A stretch of DNA of 64,000 nt from Bradyrhizobium algeriense (GTDB taxonomy: Bacteria; Pseudomonadota; Alphaproteobacteria; Rhizobiales; Xanthobacteraceae), in NCBI RefSeq assembly GCF_036924595.1, contig NZ_JAZHRV010000001.1, forward strand, positions 5,704,001-5,768,000. The letters run 5' to 3'. This document shows, one piece after another, positions 25,524 to 34,016 of the stretch; the first letter of the stretch is position 1; every line of letters starts with the position of its first letter. The notes below the pieces were generated by a model, which worked only from the letters and a program-made list of their open reading frames with translations, was not told the DNA's origin and did not search any database. The position numbers were made by a program, and so were the translations under genes.

Positions 25524-27254
25524 TCACTTCCCCGCCACGAAGTAAAAATCCTCGCGCCCCGGCAGCGAGCCGTAGGTGAACGGCTGCTGGCTACGATTGG
25601 TCGCCTTCCAGACATCATCGCGGACAATGTCGAACAGCTTGCGCACCTCGATCTTCGGTTCCTTGATGACGCGCGCCAGCACCGTGGCGAACGGGCTGTT
25701 GAGGGAATCGCCGTCGAGCGCGGTCTCGCCGTGCTTGGCGGCATAGACCACCATGAAGCCGGCTTCCGGCTCGATATTAGAAAAACCGCGGTTGACCAGT
25801 TTTAGCGCAATCGTCCGCTGCATGGTCTTTTCAAAGGGATTGTCGCGGCAGGCATCGAGCATCACCAGCCGCAGTTTCCGCGCGCCGGCCACGGATGCGA
25901 TCACCTGCTCCAGCGCAACCGCCTGCGTCTCCGCATCGTTATCGGCCTTCAGCCTGGCATCGACCGGGATCAGATAATTCACGCCGCCGATCTCCATGCC
26001 GTGACCGGCATAATAGACGACAGCCCAATCCGCCTTTTCCGCCTCCATGCCGAATTCATGCAGGGTGGCGAAGAATTTATCCCGGGTGAGATCCGGCACC
26101 AGCGTCACCGTGACAAAGCCGAGTTCGCGAAAGGTCGACGCGAGCAGTTTGGCGTCACGCGGTGGATTATCCAGCGGGGCAACATTCCTGTAGGCGCCGT
26201 TGCCGATGATCAGCGCGACCTTGCGCGGCCCGGCCGGTTGTGGCGTCGACGACGAAGCCTTGCCCGCGGGCGCGGCCGTGCCCAGCAAGGCTTCCAGCCG
26301 TTCCTTGGCGACGGCGCGCGCCAGCGTGGTGTCGATGTCCTCGCGCCGGACCGCCACGGCGTTGGCGGCCGAGCGATAGTCGGCGCGTGCGGCGGTGAGG
26401 TTACGGCGTTTCTCGAAAAGCTGCCCGCGGCCGACATAGGCGCGAACGTAGTTCGGATTGATCTTGAGCACCTGGTCGTAATCGTTGAGGGCGGCGTCGA
26501 GATTGCCCTTGCCGAGATAGGCATTGCCGCGGCTGGTCAGTCCGTAAACATTGTTCGGCGACTTCGCCAGCGCCGCATTGCAGTCGGCGATCGCATCATC
26601 GAACCTGCCCATGCCGGTGTAGGTAATGCACCGGTAGGCCGGAACTTGCGGACTGTCGGGATTGATCTTCTGCGCCTCGGCGAAGTCGGCAAGCGAAGCA
26701 TCGTACCGTTTCATCAACCCTTGCAGGCGGCCCCGGTTGTAATGGTGCAGGTAGCGGCTCTGATCATTGGAGATATGCTTGACCGCCAGGTCGAACTCAT
26801 CGAGCGCGCGCTGCAGCTCGCCCCTGCGCATGAAGATCAGGCCGCGGTTGTTGTAGGCACTGCCGTAAGTCGGACGCAACTGCAGGCACAAATCGTAGTC
26901 GGCGAGCGCACGCTCGTCGTCGCCCTTGTAGCTGTAGGCGATGCCGCGCGCGTTGATGACGTTGATATTCTGGGGCGCGATCTCGTGGGAAGCGGTGAAC
27001 GCCGCGATCGCGCCATCGTAATCGCGCTTCTTCACCAGGCTGTCGCCACGATACCAGAAGGCGGCTGCCCGGGACGCGCCGGTGATCTTCTCGTCGGCGA
27101 TCACGCTCTCGCAGGCCGCCAGGCGTGCCGTGGGTTCCGCCGTGGAATTCCGGCAGGTGTCGATATCGCCGGCGGCCCGCGCGGGGCCGGTGGCGGCAAG
27201 CATGACGAGACCCAGCCACAAGGCCCGCAACATCGGCAAAACGCTCCGGCGCAT
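25524..27254 (-). CDS. Exported TPR-caspase protein (peptidase C14-like)
   Basis: 576 residues: a signal peptide (about 1-28, ending GPARA), six or so tetratricopeptide repeats (about 60-290, for example AYNNRGLIFMRRGELQRALD), a Ser/Pro linker, and a C-terminal caspase-fold domain (345-576). The catalytic dyad is visible: His418 in YYAGHGMEIGG and Cys469 in LDACRDNPF. This is the prokaryotic C14 caspase-like (orthocaspase) architecture, with TPRs likely binding partners. The signal peptide puts it in the periplasm. The substrate is unknown. An internal ATG at residue 8 is an alternative start and would keep the signal peptide. Confidence 0.88.
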   Translation of the reverse strand: MRRSVLPMLRALWLGLVMLAATGPARAAGDIDTCRNSTAEPTARLAACESVIADEKITGASRAAAFWYRGDSLVKKRDYDGAIAAFTASHEIAPQNINVINARGIAYSYKGDDERALADYDLCLQLRPTYGSAYNNRGLIFMRRGELQRALDEFDLAVKHISNDQSRYLHHYNRGRLQGLMKRYDASLADFAEAQKINPDSPQVPAYRCITYTGMGRFDDAIADCNAALAKSPNNVYGLTSRGNAYLGKGNLDAALNDYDQVLKINPNYVRAYVGRGQLFEKRRNLTAARADYRSAANAVAVRREDIDTTLARAVAKERLEALLGTAAPAGKASSSTPQPAGPRKVALIIGNGAYRNVAPLDNPPRDAKLLASTFRELGFVTVTLVPDLTRDKFFATLHEFGMEAEKADWAVVYYAGHGMEIGGVNYLIPVDARLKADNDAETQAVALEQVIASVAGARKLRLVMLDACRDNPFEKTMQRTIALKLVNRGFSNIEPEAGFMVVYAAKHGETALDGDSLNSPFATVLARVIKEPKIEVRKLFDIVRDDVWKATNRSQQPFTYGSLPGREDFYFVAGK

Positions 27255-27485
27255 GGATTTTGGTCGCGGGGCGCGACCAGCGGTTCATTGTGGAAAGGGA
27301 AGCCCGCACCGGTCAAGCGTCCCCTCTAAATGCTTGGGCGGATGGCCTTATTCACGAACTCGTGTGGCGCACGCCGTAACAATCCGCAAGCAGCGCCGTA
27401 TCTTGGGCATCGGAGAGAACTGAGCCGATTGCGAAACGCCGATCCCGCTCTAGACTGCCCCCAACCATTGCCGAAAGAGGAAACC

Positions 27486-28202
27486 ATGTCCCCTCGCCAT
27501 CTCAGCCTGTCGCTGTGTGCTGCCGCCATCGGCGCGCTGGCCATCGCCGCGGTCGCCATCAGCCCCTCGCGCGCCTCGGAGGAAGCCGTCATCATTCCCC
27601 CGCCCGCGCTCGACGTTCAGGCGGCCGACGGCATCCAGACCGCCGTGATCGCCGGCGGCTGTTTCTGGGGCGTGCAGGGCGTGTACCAGCACACCGCCGG
27701 CGTGCTCAACGCGGTGTCCGGCTATTCCGGCGGCAGCAAGATGACCGCGAACTACACCATGATCGGCACCGGCACGACCGGACACGCCGAGGCGGTCGAG
27801 ATCAAATACGATCCGAAGAAGATCAGCTACGGCAAGATCCTGCAGATTTTCTTCTCCGTCGTGCATGACCCGACGCAATTGAACCGCCAGGGCCCGGACA
27901 CCGGCACGCAATATCGTTCGGCGATCTTCACCACCAATGACGAACAGAAGAAGGTGGCGGAGGCCTATATCGCCCAGCTCAACGCCGCCAAGGTGTACAA
28001 GAAGCCGATCGTGACCAAGGTCGGCCCGCTGCAGGCGTTCTATGCGGCGGAGGACTATCACCAGGACTACCTGACGCTGCACCCGAACCAGCCCTATATT
28101 GCCTTCAACGACATTCCGAAGGTCGAGAACCTGAAGAAGATCTTTACGGAGAACTACATCGAGAAGCCGACGCTGGTGAGCAACGCCAAGGCTACCAACT
28201 GA
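27486..28202 (+). CDS. msrA: Peptide methionine-S-sulfoxide reductase MsrA, exported form
   Basis: 238 residues. A signal or anchor sequence (about 1-30) is followed by the MsrA core with the catalytic motif GGCFWG (Cys59), VSGYSGG, TGHAEAVE, GPDTGTQYRSAIF and YHQDYL. Apart from one cysteine in the leader there is no second cysteine, so no resolving residue is available; a thiol donor or a partner would have to regenerate Cys59. It repairs methionine S-sulfoxide, probably in the periplasm. The ATG at 27486 follows GAAAGAGGAAACC; a longer frame from 27330 is rejected. msrB follows 24 bases later. Confidence 0.92.
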   Translation: MSPRHLSLSLCAAAIGALAIAAVAISPSRASEEAVIIPPPALDVQAADGIQTAVIAGGCFWGVQGVYQHTAGVLNAVSGYSGGSKMTANYTMIGTGTTGHAEAVEIKYDPKKISYGKILQIFFSVVHDPTQLNRQGPDTGTQYRSAIFTTNDEQKKVAEAYIAQLNAAKVYKKPIVTKVGPLQAFYAAEDYHQDYLTLHPNQPYIAFNDIPKVENLKKIFTENYIEKPTLVSNAKATN

Positions 28203-28226
28203 AAGGCTAGCAATTAAGGAGGCTAA

Positions 28227-28637
28227 ATGTCCGACACCAAAACGTCCGGCAAGGTCGTCAAGAGCGAGGCCGAGTGGCGCAAGGAATTGTCGCCGATGCA
28301 GTACGCCGTGCTGCGCGAGAAGGCGACCGAGCGGCCGTTCTCCGGCGAATATGAGCACGAGCACCGCAAGGGCACCTATACCTGCGCCGGCTGCGGCCAG
28401 ACGCTGTTCGAATCGGACGCCAAGTTCGATTCCGGCTGCGGCTGGCCGAGCTTCACCGCGCCCGCCGTGGAAAGCCATGTCGACGAGGAGCGCGATGTCA
28501 GCCACGGCATGGTCCGTACTGAAGTTTTGTGCTCGAAATGCAACGGCCATCTCGGCCACGTCTTCCCCGATGGTCCCGGCCCGACCGGCCTGCGCTACTG
28601 CATCAACTCGGCGGCCTTGAAGCTGCAGCCGAAATAG
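28227..28637 (+). CDS. msrB: Peptide methionine-R-sulfoxide reductase MsrB
   Basis: 136 residues, no signal peptide. The zinc-binding pairs CAGC and CSKC, the SGCGWPSF motif and the catalytic cysteine in RYCINSAAL are present, a complete MsrB. It reduces methionine R-sulfoxide, complementing MsrA stereochemically. AAGGAGG precedes the ATG. It is cotranscribed with msrA, and a strong terminator follows. The pair is split by predicted location: MsrA exported, MsrB cytoplasmic. Confidence 0.95.
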   Translation: MSDTKTSGKVVKSEAEWRKELSPMQYAVLREKATERPFSGEYEHEHRKGTYTCAGCGQTLFESDAKFDSGCGWPSFTAPAVESHVDEERDVSHGMVRTEVLCSKCNGHLGHVFPDGPGPTGLRYCINSAALKLQPK

Positions 28638-28663
28638 TTTCGGCAGAGGTCGAACTTGTTCCA

Positions 28664-28704
28664 ATCCCCGCGCGACCAAGGGCTGGTCGCGCGGGGATTT
28701 TGTT
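28664..28704 (+). terminator. Intrinsic terminator of msrA-msrB
   Basis: A perfect 15-bp stem (ATCCCCGCGCGACCA with TGGTCGCGCGGGGAT) around a 5-base loop, followed by TTTGTTT. It lies 26 bases after msrB. Confidence 0.9.
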
Positions 28705-28760
28705 TGGTGGGACACTTTTCCCGGTTTGCCCGGCGCGCAAACTTCAAGGAAAATTTCGAA

Positions 28761-29135
28761 ATGCACATTTCCAAACGTCTGCTGTGCGGTCTGGGGCTTG
28801 CCGCCCTCATCATGGAGAGCGTCGTGATCCAGCCTGCCTTTGCCGCCGACAAGGTCTCCCTGTTCAAAATCATCACCGCCAAGGACGAGATCGTGATCGG
28901 GATCAGCGAGGGCGACCTTGCCCAGATCGAAGGCCAGAACGCCGGCGGCGTCGCCAAAATGCTGGTCGCCAAGGGCTCGATGAGCGCGTGGCAATACGCG
29001 GTGCGCAAATCCGCCGGCGGCGATCTGGAACAGGCGCCGCTGCACAAGATCGGCTTGATCGCCAGCGATAGCCTTCGCGTCGAGCCCTATACGACGCCGT
29101 TGAAGGTGCTGCCGATCGACGAGACGAAGAAATGA
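28761..29135 (+). CDS. Small secreted protein, function unknown
   Basis: 124 residues beginning MHISKRLLCGLGLAALIMES with a signal peptide (to about 27, PAFAA). The mature part includes KIITAKDEIVIGISEGDLAQ and LEQAPLHKIGLIASDSLRVE, which read like a compact beta-rich domain with no recognisable family. The ATG at 28761 lies after the msrB terminator, so the gene has its own promoter; a frame reaching back to 28656 would cross that terminator hairpin. It ends just before a REP-like element. Confidence 0.72.
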   Translation: MHISKRLLCGLGLAALIMESVVIQPAFAADKVSLFKIITAKDEIVIGISEGDLAQIEGQNAGGVAKMLVAKGSMSAWQYAVRKSAGGDLEQAPLHKIGLIASDSLRVEPYTTPLKVLPIDETKK

Positions 29136-29146
29136 CGGCGTAGCCG

Positions 29147-29244
29147 TCATTCCGGGATGGTCCGAAGGACCAGACCCGGAAGAGATTCTCCGATGTGCAA
29201 TTGCACATCGTAGTTCGATGCTTCGCATCGCCCCGGAATGACGG
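29147..29244. repeat. Palindromic REP-like element (CGTCATTCCGGG type)
   Basis: Inverted ends CGTCATTCCGGGATGG and CCCCGGAATGACG with the same inner 20-bp palindrome cgatgtgcaattgcacatcg found at 25393-25515. Second copy of that family. Confidence 0.85.
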
Positions 29245-29349
29245 TGTGAGTTTCAGCGGACGGACCAAGGACTTGCGGCTTGGAATATGCTTTGATCCAG
29301 GCCGCGGGGACGTCTTGGGGGGCGCCCGCGGGCCTTCGGGGAGCGCGCC

Positions 29350-29514
29350 ATGTCGCTTGGAACGATACTCGTCATTATCCTGATCATATTCCTCCTCGGC
29401 GGCTTCTCCGGCCGGTTCGGCGGCTATGGCTACGGCCGCGGCCATTCCACGATGGGCCTCGGTGGCGTGATTTTAATCGTGCTTCTCATCCTGCTCTTGC
29501 TCGGCAAGCTATAA
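29350..29514 (+). CDS. DUF3309-like 54-residue membrane protein
   Basis: Short protein starting MSLGTILVIILIIFLLGGFS with a glycine/tyrosine-rich centre (GRFGGYGYGRGHS) and a second hydrophobic stretch ending LLLLGKL. Two helices joined by a glycine loop are the DUF3309 pattern, small membrane proteins common in rhizobia. The function is unknown. No strong ribosome binding site is visible, but composition and family pattern support it. Confidence 0.72.
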   Translation: MSLGTILVIILIIFLLGGFSGRFGGYGYGRGHSTMGLGGVILIVLLILLLLGKL

Positions 29515-29739
29515 GCCTAATAAGCCATTGAAATAACTTAAATTAATTTATGTTCCACGCAGCCATGCGTGGATTCATCATCACCCCCGATGTCAGGCTT
29601 CAGGGGTCGCATTTCCGTCAAAGAAGCTTATATTGGGACCTGAAATGACGTGCACGGCGCGGCCCCGCCATAGTGGCCCACCGTCATCCAATCCCCATTG
29701 CTCACACGCAAGAGCCGAAAAAGATTGAGGTCACCGTCC

Positions 29740-30024
29740 ATGCGTCCCTTCAGCTACAACACCGCCGCCGAACTGTTTCCCGCCGCGATCCGCAAGAAGA
29801 AGCGGGCTGGTTTCGCCTATCGGCGTTTTGGCACCGCGGCGGAAGCAGTTCGCTTCGCGATCGAGGAGCTGCCGGCGGACTCGCTGAATGGCGCCTACCT
29901 GCAGGTCGAGGAAGCCCGCTTCGACCAGAGCGGCATCCGCACGCTCTATGAAAGCGAAGCCTTCCCGCTGCCGCGCCGTCCGCGTGCGCCCGCCAGCGCC
30001 GAAGACAAGGCCGACGCGGCCTGA
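29740..30024 (+). CDS. Small conserved hypothetical protein, 94 residues
   Basis: The frame starts MRPFSYNTAAELFPAAIRKK and continues GFAYRRFGTAAEAVRFAIEE, a basic N-terminus followed by a helical segment that reads like a small rhizobial cytosolic protein. No signal peptide. A GAGG-like sequence (TTGAGG) lies about 10 bases before the ATG. A canonical terminator follows, supporting an independent gene. The function is unknown. Confidence 0.68.
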   Translation: MRPFSYNTAAELFPAAIRKKKRAGFAYRRFGTAAEAVRFAIEELPADSLNGAYLQVEEARFDQSGIRTLYESEAFPLPRRPRAPASAEDKADAA

Positions 30025-30047
30025 CATTCCGCATCGATAAATCGACT

Positions 30048-30079
30048 GCCCTCGGAGCATCTCCGAGGGCATGTTTTTT
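30048..30079 (+). terminator. Intrinsic terminator of the 94-residue protein gene
   Basis: GCCCTCGGAG pairs perfectly with CTCCGAGGGC across a 3-base loop, followed by ATGTTTTTT. Confidence 0.9.
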
Positions 30080-30105
30080 GGCGACATCTTTTCCAGCGTC
30101 ATGCG

Positions 30106-30642
30106 TCAGCGCGGCTGCTTGTCGAGCCAGCGCTTGAGCATGCGCACGTTGCGGACGTTGGCGCGGAACATGACGTCGAAGGCGTCGCCCGCGACCGGCA
30201 CCAGGCCGACCACGCCGTCAACCGCGACATTGCCCAGCATCCGCGCCGTGATGTGCCAGGGCGCGCCCAACGCGCGCGCCTCGCGCACCACCCACAGCGC
30301 AATCGCCGTCGTGATGATGTCGCCGACCACGGGGATCAGGCCGATCAGCCCATCGATGCCGTAGCGGAATTTGGTGCCGGGCACGATGAAGGCCACGTCC
30401 AGCAGTTTGGCGATGGCATCAAGCCGCGCCAGCCGCTGCTCCCGCGTCAGATCGCCGAACGGATTGGCGGCGGAATGGCCGAAATCGAACCGCAAGCCCT
30501 CGAACTGCGTGTGCAGGTTCGCCTCGGGGAGCTCGCGCCCCTCCTGGTCGATGACCGGGCCGCGCCCGGGCGCGCGCGTCCGTGAAGACTGCCCGGAGCG
30601 TGAACGGTGCGGCGCATAGATATCGTCGTTTGACATGGCCAT
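30106..30642 (-). CDS. DUF4112 domain-containing protein
   Basis: 178 residues. The DUF4112 core is clear: LARLDAIAKLLDVAFIVPGT, FRYGIDGLIGLIPVVGDIIT and GNVAVDGVVGLVPVAGDAFD, ending in MFRANVRNVRMLKRWLD. The paired GLIPVVGD and GLVPVAGD motifs lie in hydrophobic segments, suggesting a membrane-embedded hairpin repeat. The N-terminal 60 residues are polar. The function is unknown. The start may be the second Met (MSNDD). Confidence 0.85.
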   Translation of the reverse strand: MAMSNDDIYAPHRSRSGQSSRTRAPGRGPVIDQEGRELPEANLHTQFEGLRFDFGHSAANPFGDLTREQRLARLDAIAKLLDVAFIVPGTKFRYGIDGLIGLIPVVGDIITTAIALWVVREARALGAPWHITARMLGNVAVDGVVGLVPVAGDAFDVMFRANVRNVRMLKRWLDKQPR

Positions 30643-30659
30643 CAGATGGTAATGCGAAT

Positions 30660-30835
30660 GCGAGGTACAAGTTGCGTCAAATTATCACTGCGTATTAGCG
30701 CCGCCGTCGGCGTCAGGCCGAAGCGGCGGCGGAAGCAGCGGTTGAAATAGGACAGGTCGTTGAAGCGGCACGCGAAGGCGATGTCGCTGATGCGCCGCTT
30801 GGCGGCATGCGCCAGCAAGTCCGCCGCCTTGCGCA
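30660..30835 (-). pseudogene. C-terminal helix-turn-helix remnant of an AraC-family regulator
   Basis: The second HTH of an AraC/XylS protein is readable: KRRISDIAFACRFNDLSYFN then RCFRRRFGLTP. The ligand-binding domain and first HTH are missing; upstream sequence is unrelated. The fragment begins with ALRKAADLLAHAA instead of a proper linker, and the conserved Gly of the ACGF motif is Arg. A degraded tail, probably not expressed as a working regulator. Confidence 0.7.
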
Positions 30836-31060
30836 ACGCCCCGACCCCGGCATTTACCGGATAGATCGGCCGCGAAAAAAATCTATAGTTCAAGCCTCAA
30901 CCACGGTTGAAGCGGCTCGGGGCTTTTTTTCACGTAAGCGTATTGCAATCACATTGCGCATGAGCGGCGGGCCGAAAGGTCCGCCGTTTTTGTTGCAGCG
31001 TCGGCTGGTCCAGGCGGGTCGTCGTCCCTGCGAACGCACCCTACGATTCGATGCGAAGCG

Positions 31061-31483
31061 TTACGTCGAATGCGCCGCCTGCGGCATGTCGGCGTATTTG
31101 TGCGTCAGCCAGGACGACAGCATCGCGGGCACCAGGCCGCCGACGCCATAGAGCACAAACTGCATTACGCCGGTATCCGGCCCGCGCGAGCCATAGAGCA
31201 GCGAGGCGGCGGCAAAGCCGATGGCGCCCAGGATCAGCATCCGCACCGCGGGAGAAATCCGCTTGACGTGATAGAGAATGTCGTCGATGGCGCCGACCAT
31301 CAGCGCCGGCACGATGCCGAACAGATAGCTGTACTGCAGCGTCTTGACGAACGCGCCGAGGAATTTTCCGATCTCCGACCAGCTGGTCTCGTTCCAGTAG
31401 CCCGAGGCCATCGTGGTCGCGAACAGCATCAAAAACCCGCCGACGAACGGGCCGATCGCTCCGAAGATCAGATAGCGTTTCAT
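31061..31483 (-). CDS. Small integral membrane protein with four helices (possibly DUF5413)
   Basis: 140 residues. Four hydrophobic segments: MKRYLIFGAIGPFVGGFLML at the start, a central YSYLFGIVPALMVGAIDDIL, MLILGAIGFAAASLLYG, and FVLYGVGGLVPAMLSSWL. No catalytic motif is seen. Family placement is tentative; the topology is robust. The gene stands alone. Confidence 0.68.
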   Translation of the reverse strand: MKRYLIFGAIGPFVGGFLMLFATTMASGYWNETSWSEIGKFLGAFVKTLQYSYLFGIVPALMVGAIDDILYHVKRISPAVRMLILGAIGFAAASLLYGSRGPDTGVMQFVLYGVGGLVPAMLSSWLTHKYADMPQAAHST

Positions 31484-31630
31484 GGCGACCTCTGCGTTGA
31501 GTCTTTGGATCGAGAAAGAAGAATCACCATCGGACCAAGCGCGCGCTTCCGTAACCGGACATGATCCGGCTTCTCATCAACGCCCTGGCCGCAGGCAATT
31601 TCAAATCCAGTCAGGATGGAGTCAAGGGGC

Positions 31631-31663
31631 CAAGAGCTTTACAAGAGCTTTACAAGAGCTTTC
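31631..31663. repeat. Three tandem copies of an 11-base unit
   Basis: CAAGAGCTTTA is repeated twice exactly and once with a final C, starting at 31631, 31642 and 31653, in the short intergenic space before the end of the DUF2336 gene. Confidence 0.85.
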
Positions 31664-31706
31664 CAGGAACCTTCGATGCACCTTTCGCGCGTCGGCAAAG
31701 CCGGCG

Positions 31707-32843
31707 TCAAGCAGGCTGGCTCATCTTCTTGCCCACCGCCGGCGCCGCAGCAGGCTCATTCTTCTTGGCAAGAATCCGATCCGACCCCCATCGAATGGTC
31801 CATTGCGCCACCGACAGCAACAACGACTCAAACACCGCGACGCATTGTTCGAGTTCCCGGTCGGTGGACGGCGGACAGCCTGGCCGGTTGCGGACGATCA
31901 TCGTCGTTGTCGACCAGCTCAGCCGGGCGGCCTTGCAGGCGACGATCAGCCCATACACCCGGTCGGGTTCGAGCAAGGGTTCGATCGCCTCGACCTTGAC
32001 GTCGGCCTTCAAGGCAAGGGCTGCGACCACGTGGGTGTATTCGCCCCTCACCGCAAACCGGTTGACGATCGAATCATTCAGCTTGCCGGTGCGATTGAGC
32101 GCAACGACCTCGCTTTGCGCCTGGGTGTAGTCGATCGCCTTCCGGGCCGCGCCGCCCTGTGCGGCGGGGGCCGCGGCGGAATTTTGGGCTTTCTCCCGCA
32201 CGACAGCTCGCGGCGCCGTCAGAAATCGCGCGCGAACCACGTCGGCAACCTTGCCAATGAGCTCCCGCAGCAAGCTGCCGGGAATGTCCAGACGAACGCC
32301 GAGCTTTTCCGCCAGCCCTTCGTCACGCTCCGCCCGCCCCACCAACGTCGCGTAGCCGCATTCGGAGAAACGCGCACCCGAGTTCCGGGCGAGCGCGTTG
32401 GAGACGTTGACGTCGCCAAATCTCATCAGCGCGTCCGTCAGCGCTTCGTTGAGCGTCTTCCGGTCGCAGATCGCCAGCAGGTGCTGCTGGCTACGGCTTT
32501 TGACGATTTCAAGAAGGTCTGCTTCCGAAACGCAGCTGGAGTTTCTCAGCACCGGCGCGGCCACCTGGGGCTGTTCGTGGAACGCAAGCTGGCGGATGGT
32601 CTGGCGCGGGGCCCGCTCGATGGTGGAGAGCGCCTCGCTGAGCTGGATCACGGTTGCGGCTTCCACCCGCGCGACGAGGTGGGCGAGGACGCCATCGACG
32701 GCTGCGATCTGGGAGTCGCCGAGACGGCCGACATTGGACAGGAACAGGTCCGTCACCTCGCCAAAAATCCGGGCGTCGTGCTCGGGTCCACTCTCTTCGG
32801 CGCCGTTCAATTCTTTACGCAGATCCGACGAAGCGGCAGGCAT
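31707..32843 (-). CDS. DUF2336 domain-containing protein
   Basis: 378 residues of helical, HEAT-like character typical of DUF2336 proteins of Bradyrhizobium and relatives: LSTIERAPRQTIRQLAFHEQ, VLRNSSCVSEADLLEIVKSR, and DALMRFGDVNVSNALARNSG. No membrane helices or signal peptide. These proteins may act in regulation or protein-protein contact; no function is established. GAGGTGGG lies before the ATG. The C-terminus (KKNEPAAAPAVGKK) is a flexible lysine/proline tail. Confidence 0.82.
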   Translation of the reverse strand: MPAASSDLRKELNGAEESGPEHDARIFGEVTDLFLSNVGRLGDSQIAAVDGVLAHLVARVEAATVIQLSEALSTIERAPRQTIRQLAFHEQPQVAAPVLRNSSCVSEADLLEIVKSRSQQHLLAICDRKTLNEALTDALMRFGDVNVSNALARNSGARFSECGYATLVGRAERDEGLAEKLGVRLDIPGSLLRELIGKVADVVRARFLTAPRAVVREKAQNSAAAPAAQGGAARKAIDYTQAQSEVVALNRTGKLNDSIVNRFAVRGEYTHVVAALALKADVKVEAIEPLLEPDRVYGLIVACKAARLSWSTTTMIVRNRPGCPPSTDRELEQCVAVFESLLLSVAQWTIRWGSDRILAKKNEPAAAPAVGKKMSQPA

Positions 32844-33573
32844 GGCTATCCCACCTCCGCATCGATCGTGCCGGCCCGCCGCATGACGCCATTTCCGCCG
32901 GCTCGCGTCATGCCTTCAGGCCCACGGTTGGGAACGCTTCCCGCGGCCGCGCCATCGTGCGGATGGCCGGCGTCGTCGTGGATCCATCGGTAGCGGAATG
33001 AACAAGCATTTGGGCGCCATTCGAAAGGCCAGTGTCGGCAGGCTTTTCACTCCAACGAAAGCAACGAGCCGGGTGCGAGCAATAGCCACCGATCGTACCC
33101 GGGCTTCCCTAACGGGTGGTTGTTTCGAACCCGGGATTATCCGCATTTGTACTGAGTTTTGTGGCGTGGAAGGCGAGCCCGGCCGGCTGGGGCCCGCCGG
33201 GCCGGGCAACATCCGCCTCCGGAGGTCCGCGGGATCGCAGGGTCAGGGAAGCCGTTCCATGGAAGGGTGGGGTAGCGGGCCCGCATCTGTTCCTTCTTCG
33301 AAAACCGCGTTGTCGCGCATCTGCGCTTCGTTCGACGTGTCGTGCACGCAACAGTTAGGAAAGTGTTGACGCGAGCCATTGCAGCTTCGCAGCATTGGCG
33401 CATAATTCGCGGTGGAGCGGCGCAGCACTTTTGATTCGAACATCGGCAGAATTCGAGCAACCACACCGGGTGACTCCCGGGTGATGGATGACGTGTGCGG
33501 CAGCGCAAGCCGCGTGCAGCGCCCCCAATGAACAGCGGCCAGCACCGCGCGCGCAACCTTGGGGATCGCATCG
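32844..33573. other. 730-base region without a recognisable gene
   Basis: Frames on both strands are short or show only biased GC translation. A GC-rich inverted stretch lies around 33180-33230 (GGCCGGCTGGGGCCCGCCGG). No tRNA, terminator or mobile element was recognised. Confidence 0.4.
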
Positions 33574-33843
33574 ATGACTTTCCACCGTACAAGCAGGATC
33601 GCACCTCTCTTCGCCATCGCCTGCGCGGCGACGGCGCTTTCCATAACTCCGAACCTCGCCTTCTCGTCGGAGGCGCAGCAAATGTGCACCGGCGACGCCA
33701 TGCGGCTATGCGGCCATGAAGTCCCCAACGTCCAGCGAATCACCGCCTGCATGGTCAAGCAACGCGCGAATCTCAGTCCGGGCTGTCGTGCCGTGATGGA
33801 CCGCGAGCACGCCGCACGGAGGCGAGCCGCCACCGCCGAGTGA
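33574..33843 (+). CDS. Small secreted four-cysteine protein
   Basis: 89 residues: a signal peptide (MTFHRTSRIAPLFAIACAAT... to about FAFSS) and a mature part with four cysteines (Cys38, 46, 59, 71) in the pattern QQMCTGDAMRLCGHEVPNVQ, RITACMVKQR and LSPGCRAVM. This C-x7-C-x12-C-x11-C layout looks like a small disulfide-bonded periplasmic protein that recurs in rhizobia, without a known function. ATG at 33574 is preferred over a TTG at 33559. Confidence 0.7.
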   Translation: MTFHRTSRIAPLFAIACAATALSITPNLAFSSEAQQMCTGDAMRLCGHEVPNVQRITACMVKQRANLSPGCRAVMDREHAARRRAATAE

Positions 33844-34016
33844 TCGGTCGCTGCGCTCGAAGACGAACGCGAACGGCCTCAGCCGGATGATGTGCAATGC
33901 TGAGGCTGTCTTCCTGCTGGACTCTTTCGCTACCCGCGCAGCGATCGATTTAACGATCGATCTCCTGGCTCAACGGAGATCAGCTCAGGCCTGAGAGCGC
34001 ATCCGCTGCGCTCCAG

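Noticed and set aside
27450..29228. A 592-codon minus-strand frame across msrA, msrB and the next gene
   Set aside because: It runs antisense through three recognisable genes and a terminator and has no domain.
30870..30930. Hairpin followed by seven T (GGGGCTTTTTTT)
   Set aside because: The stem is interrupted and no gene ends here, so it was not called a terminator.
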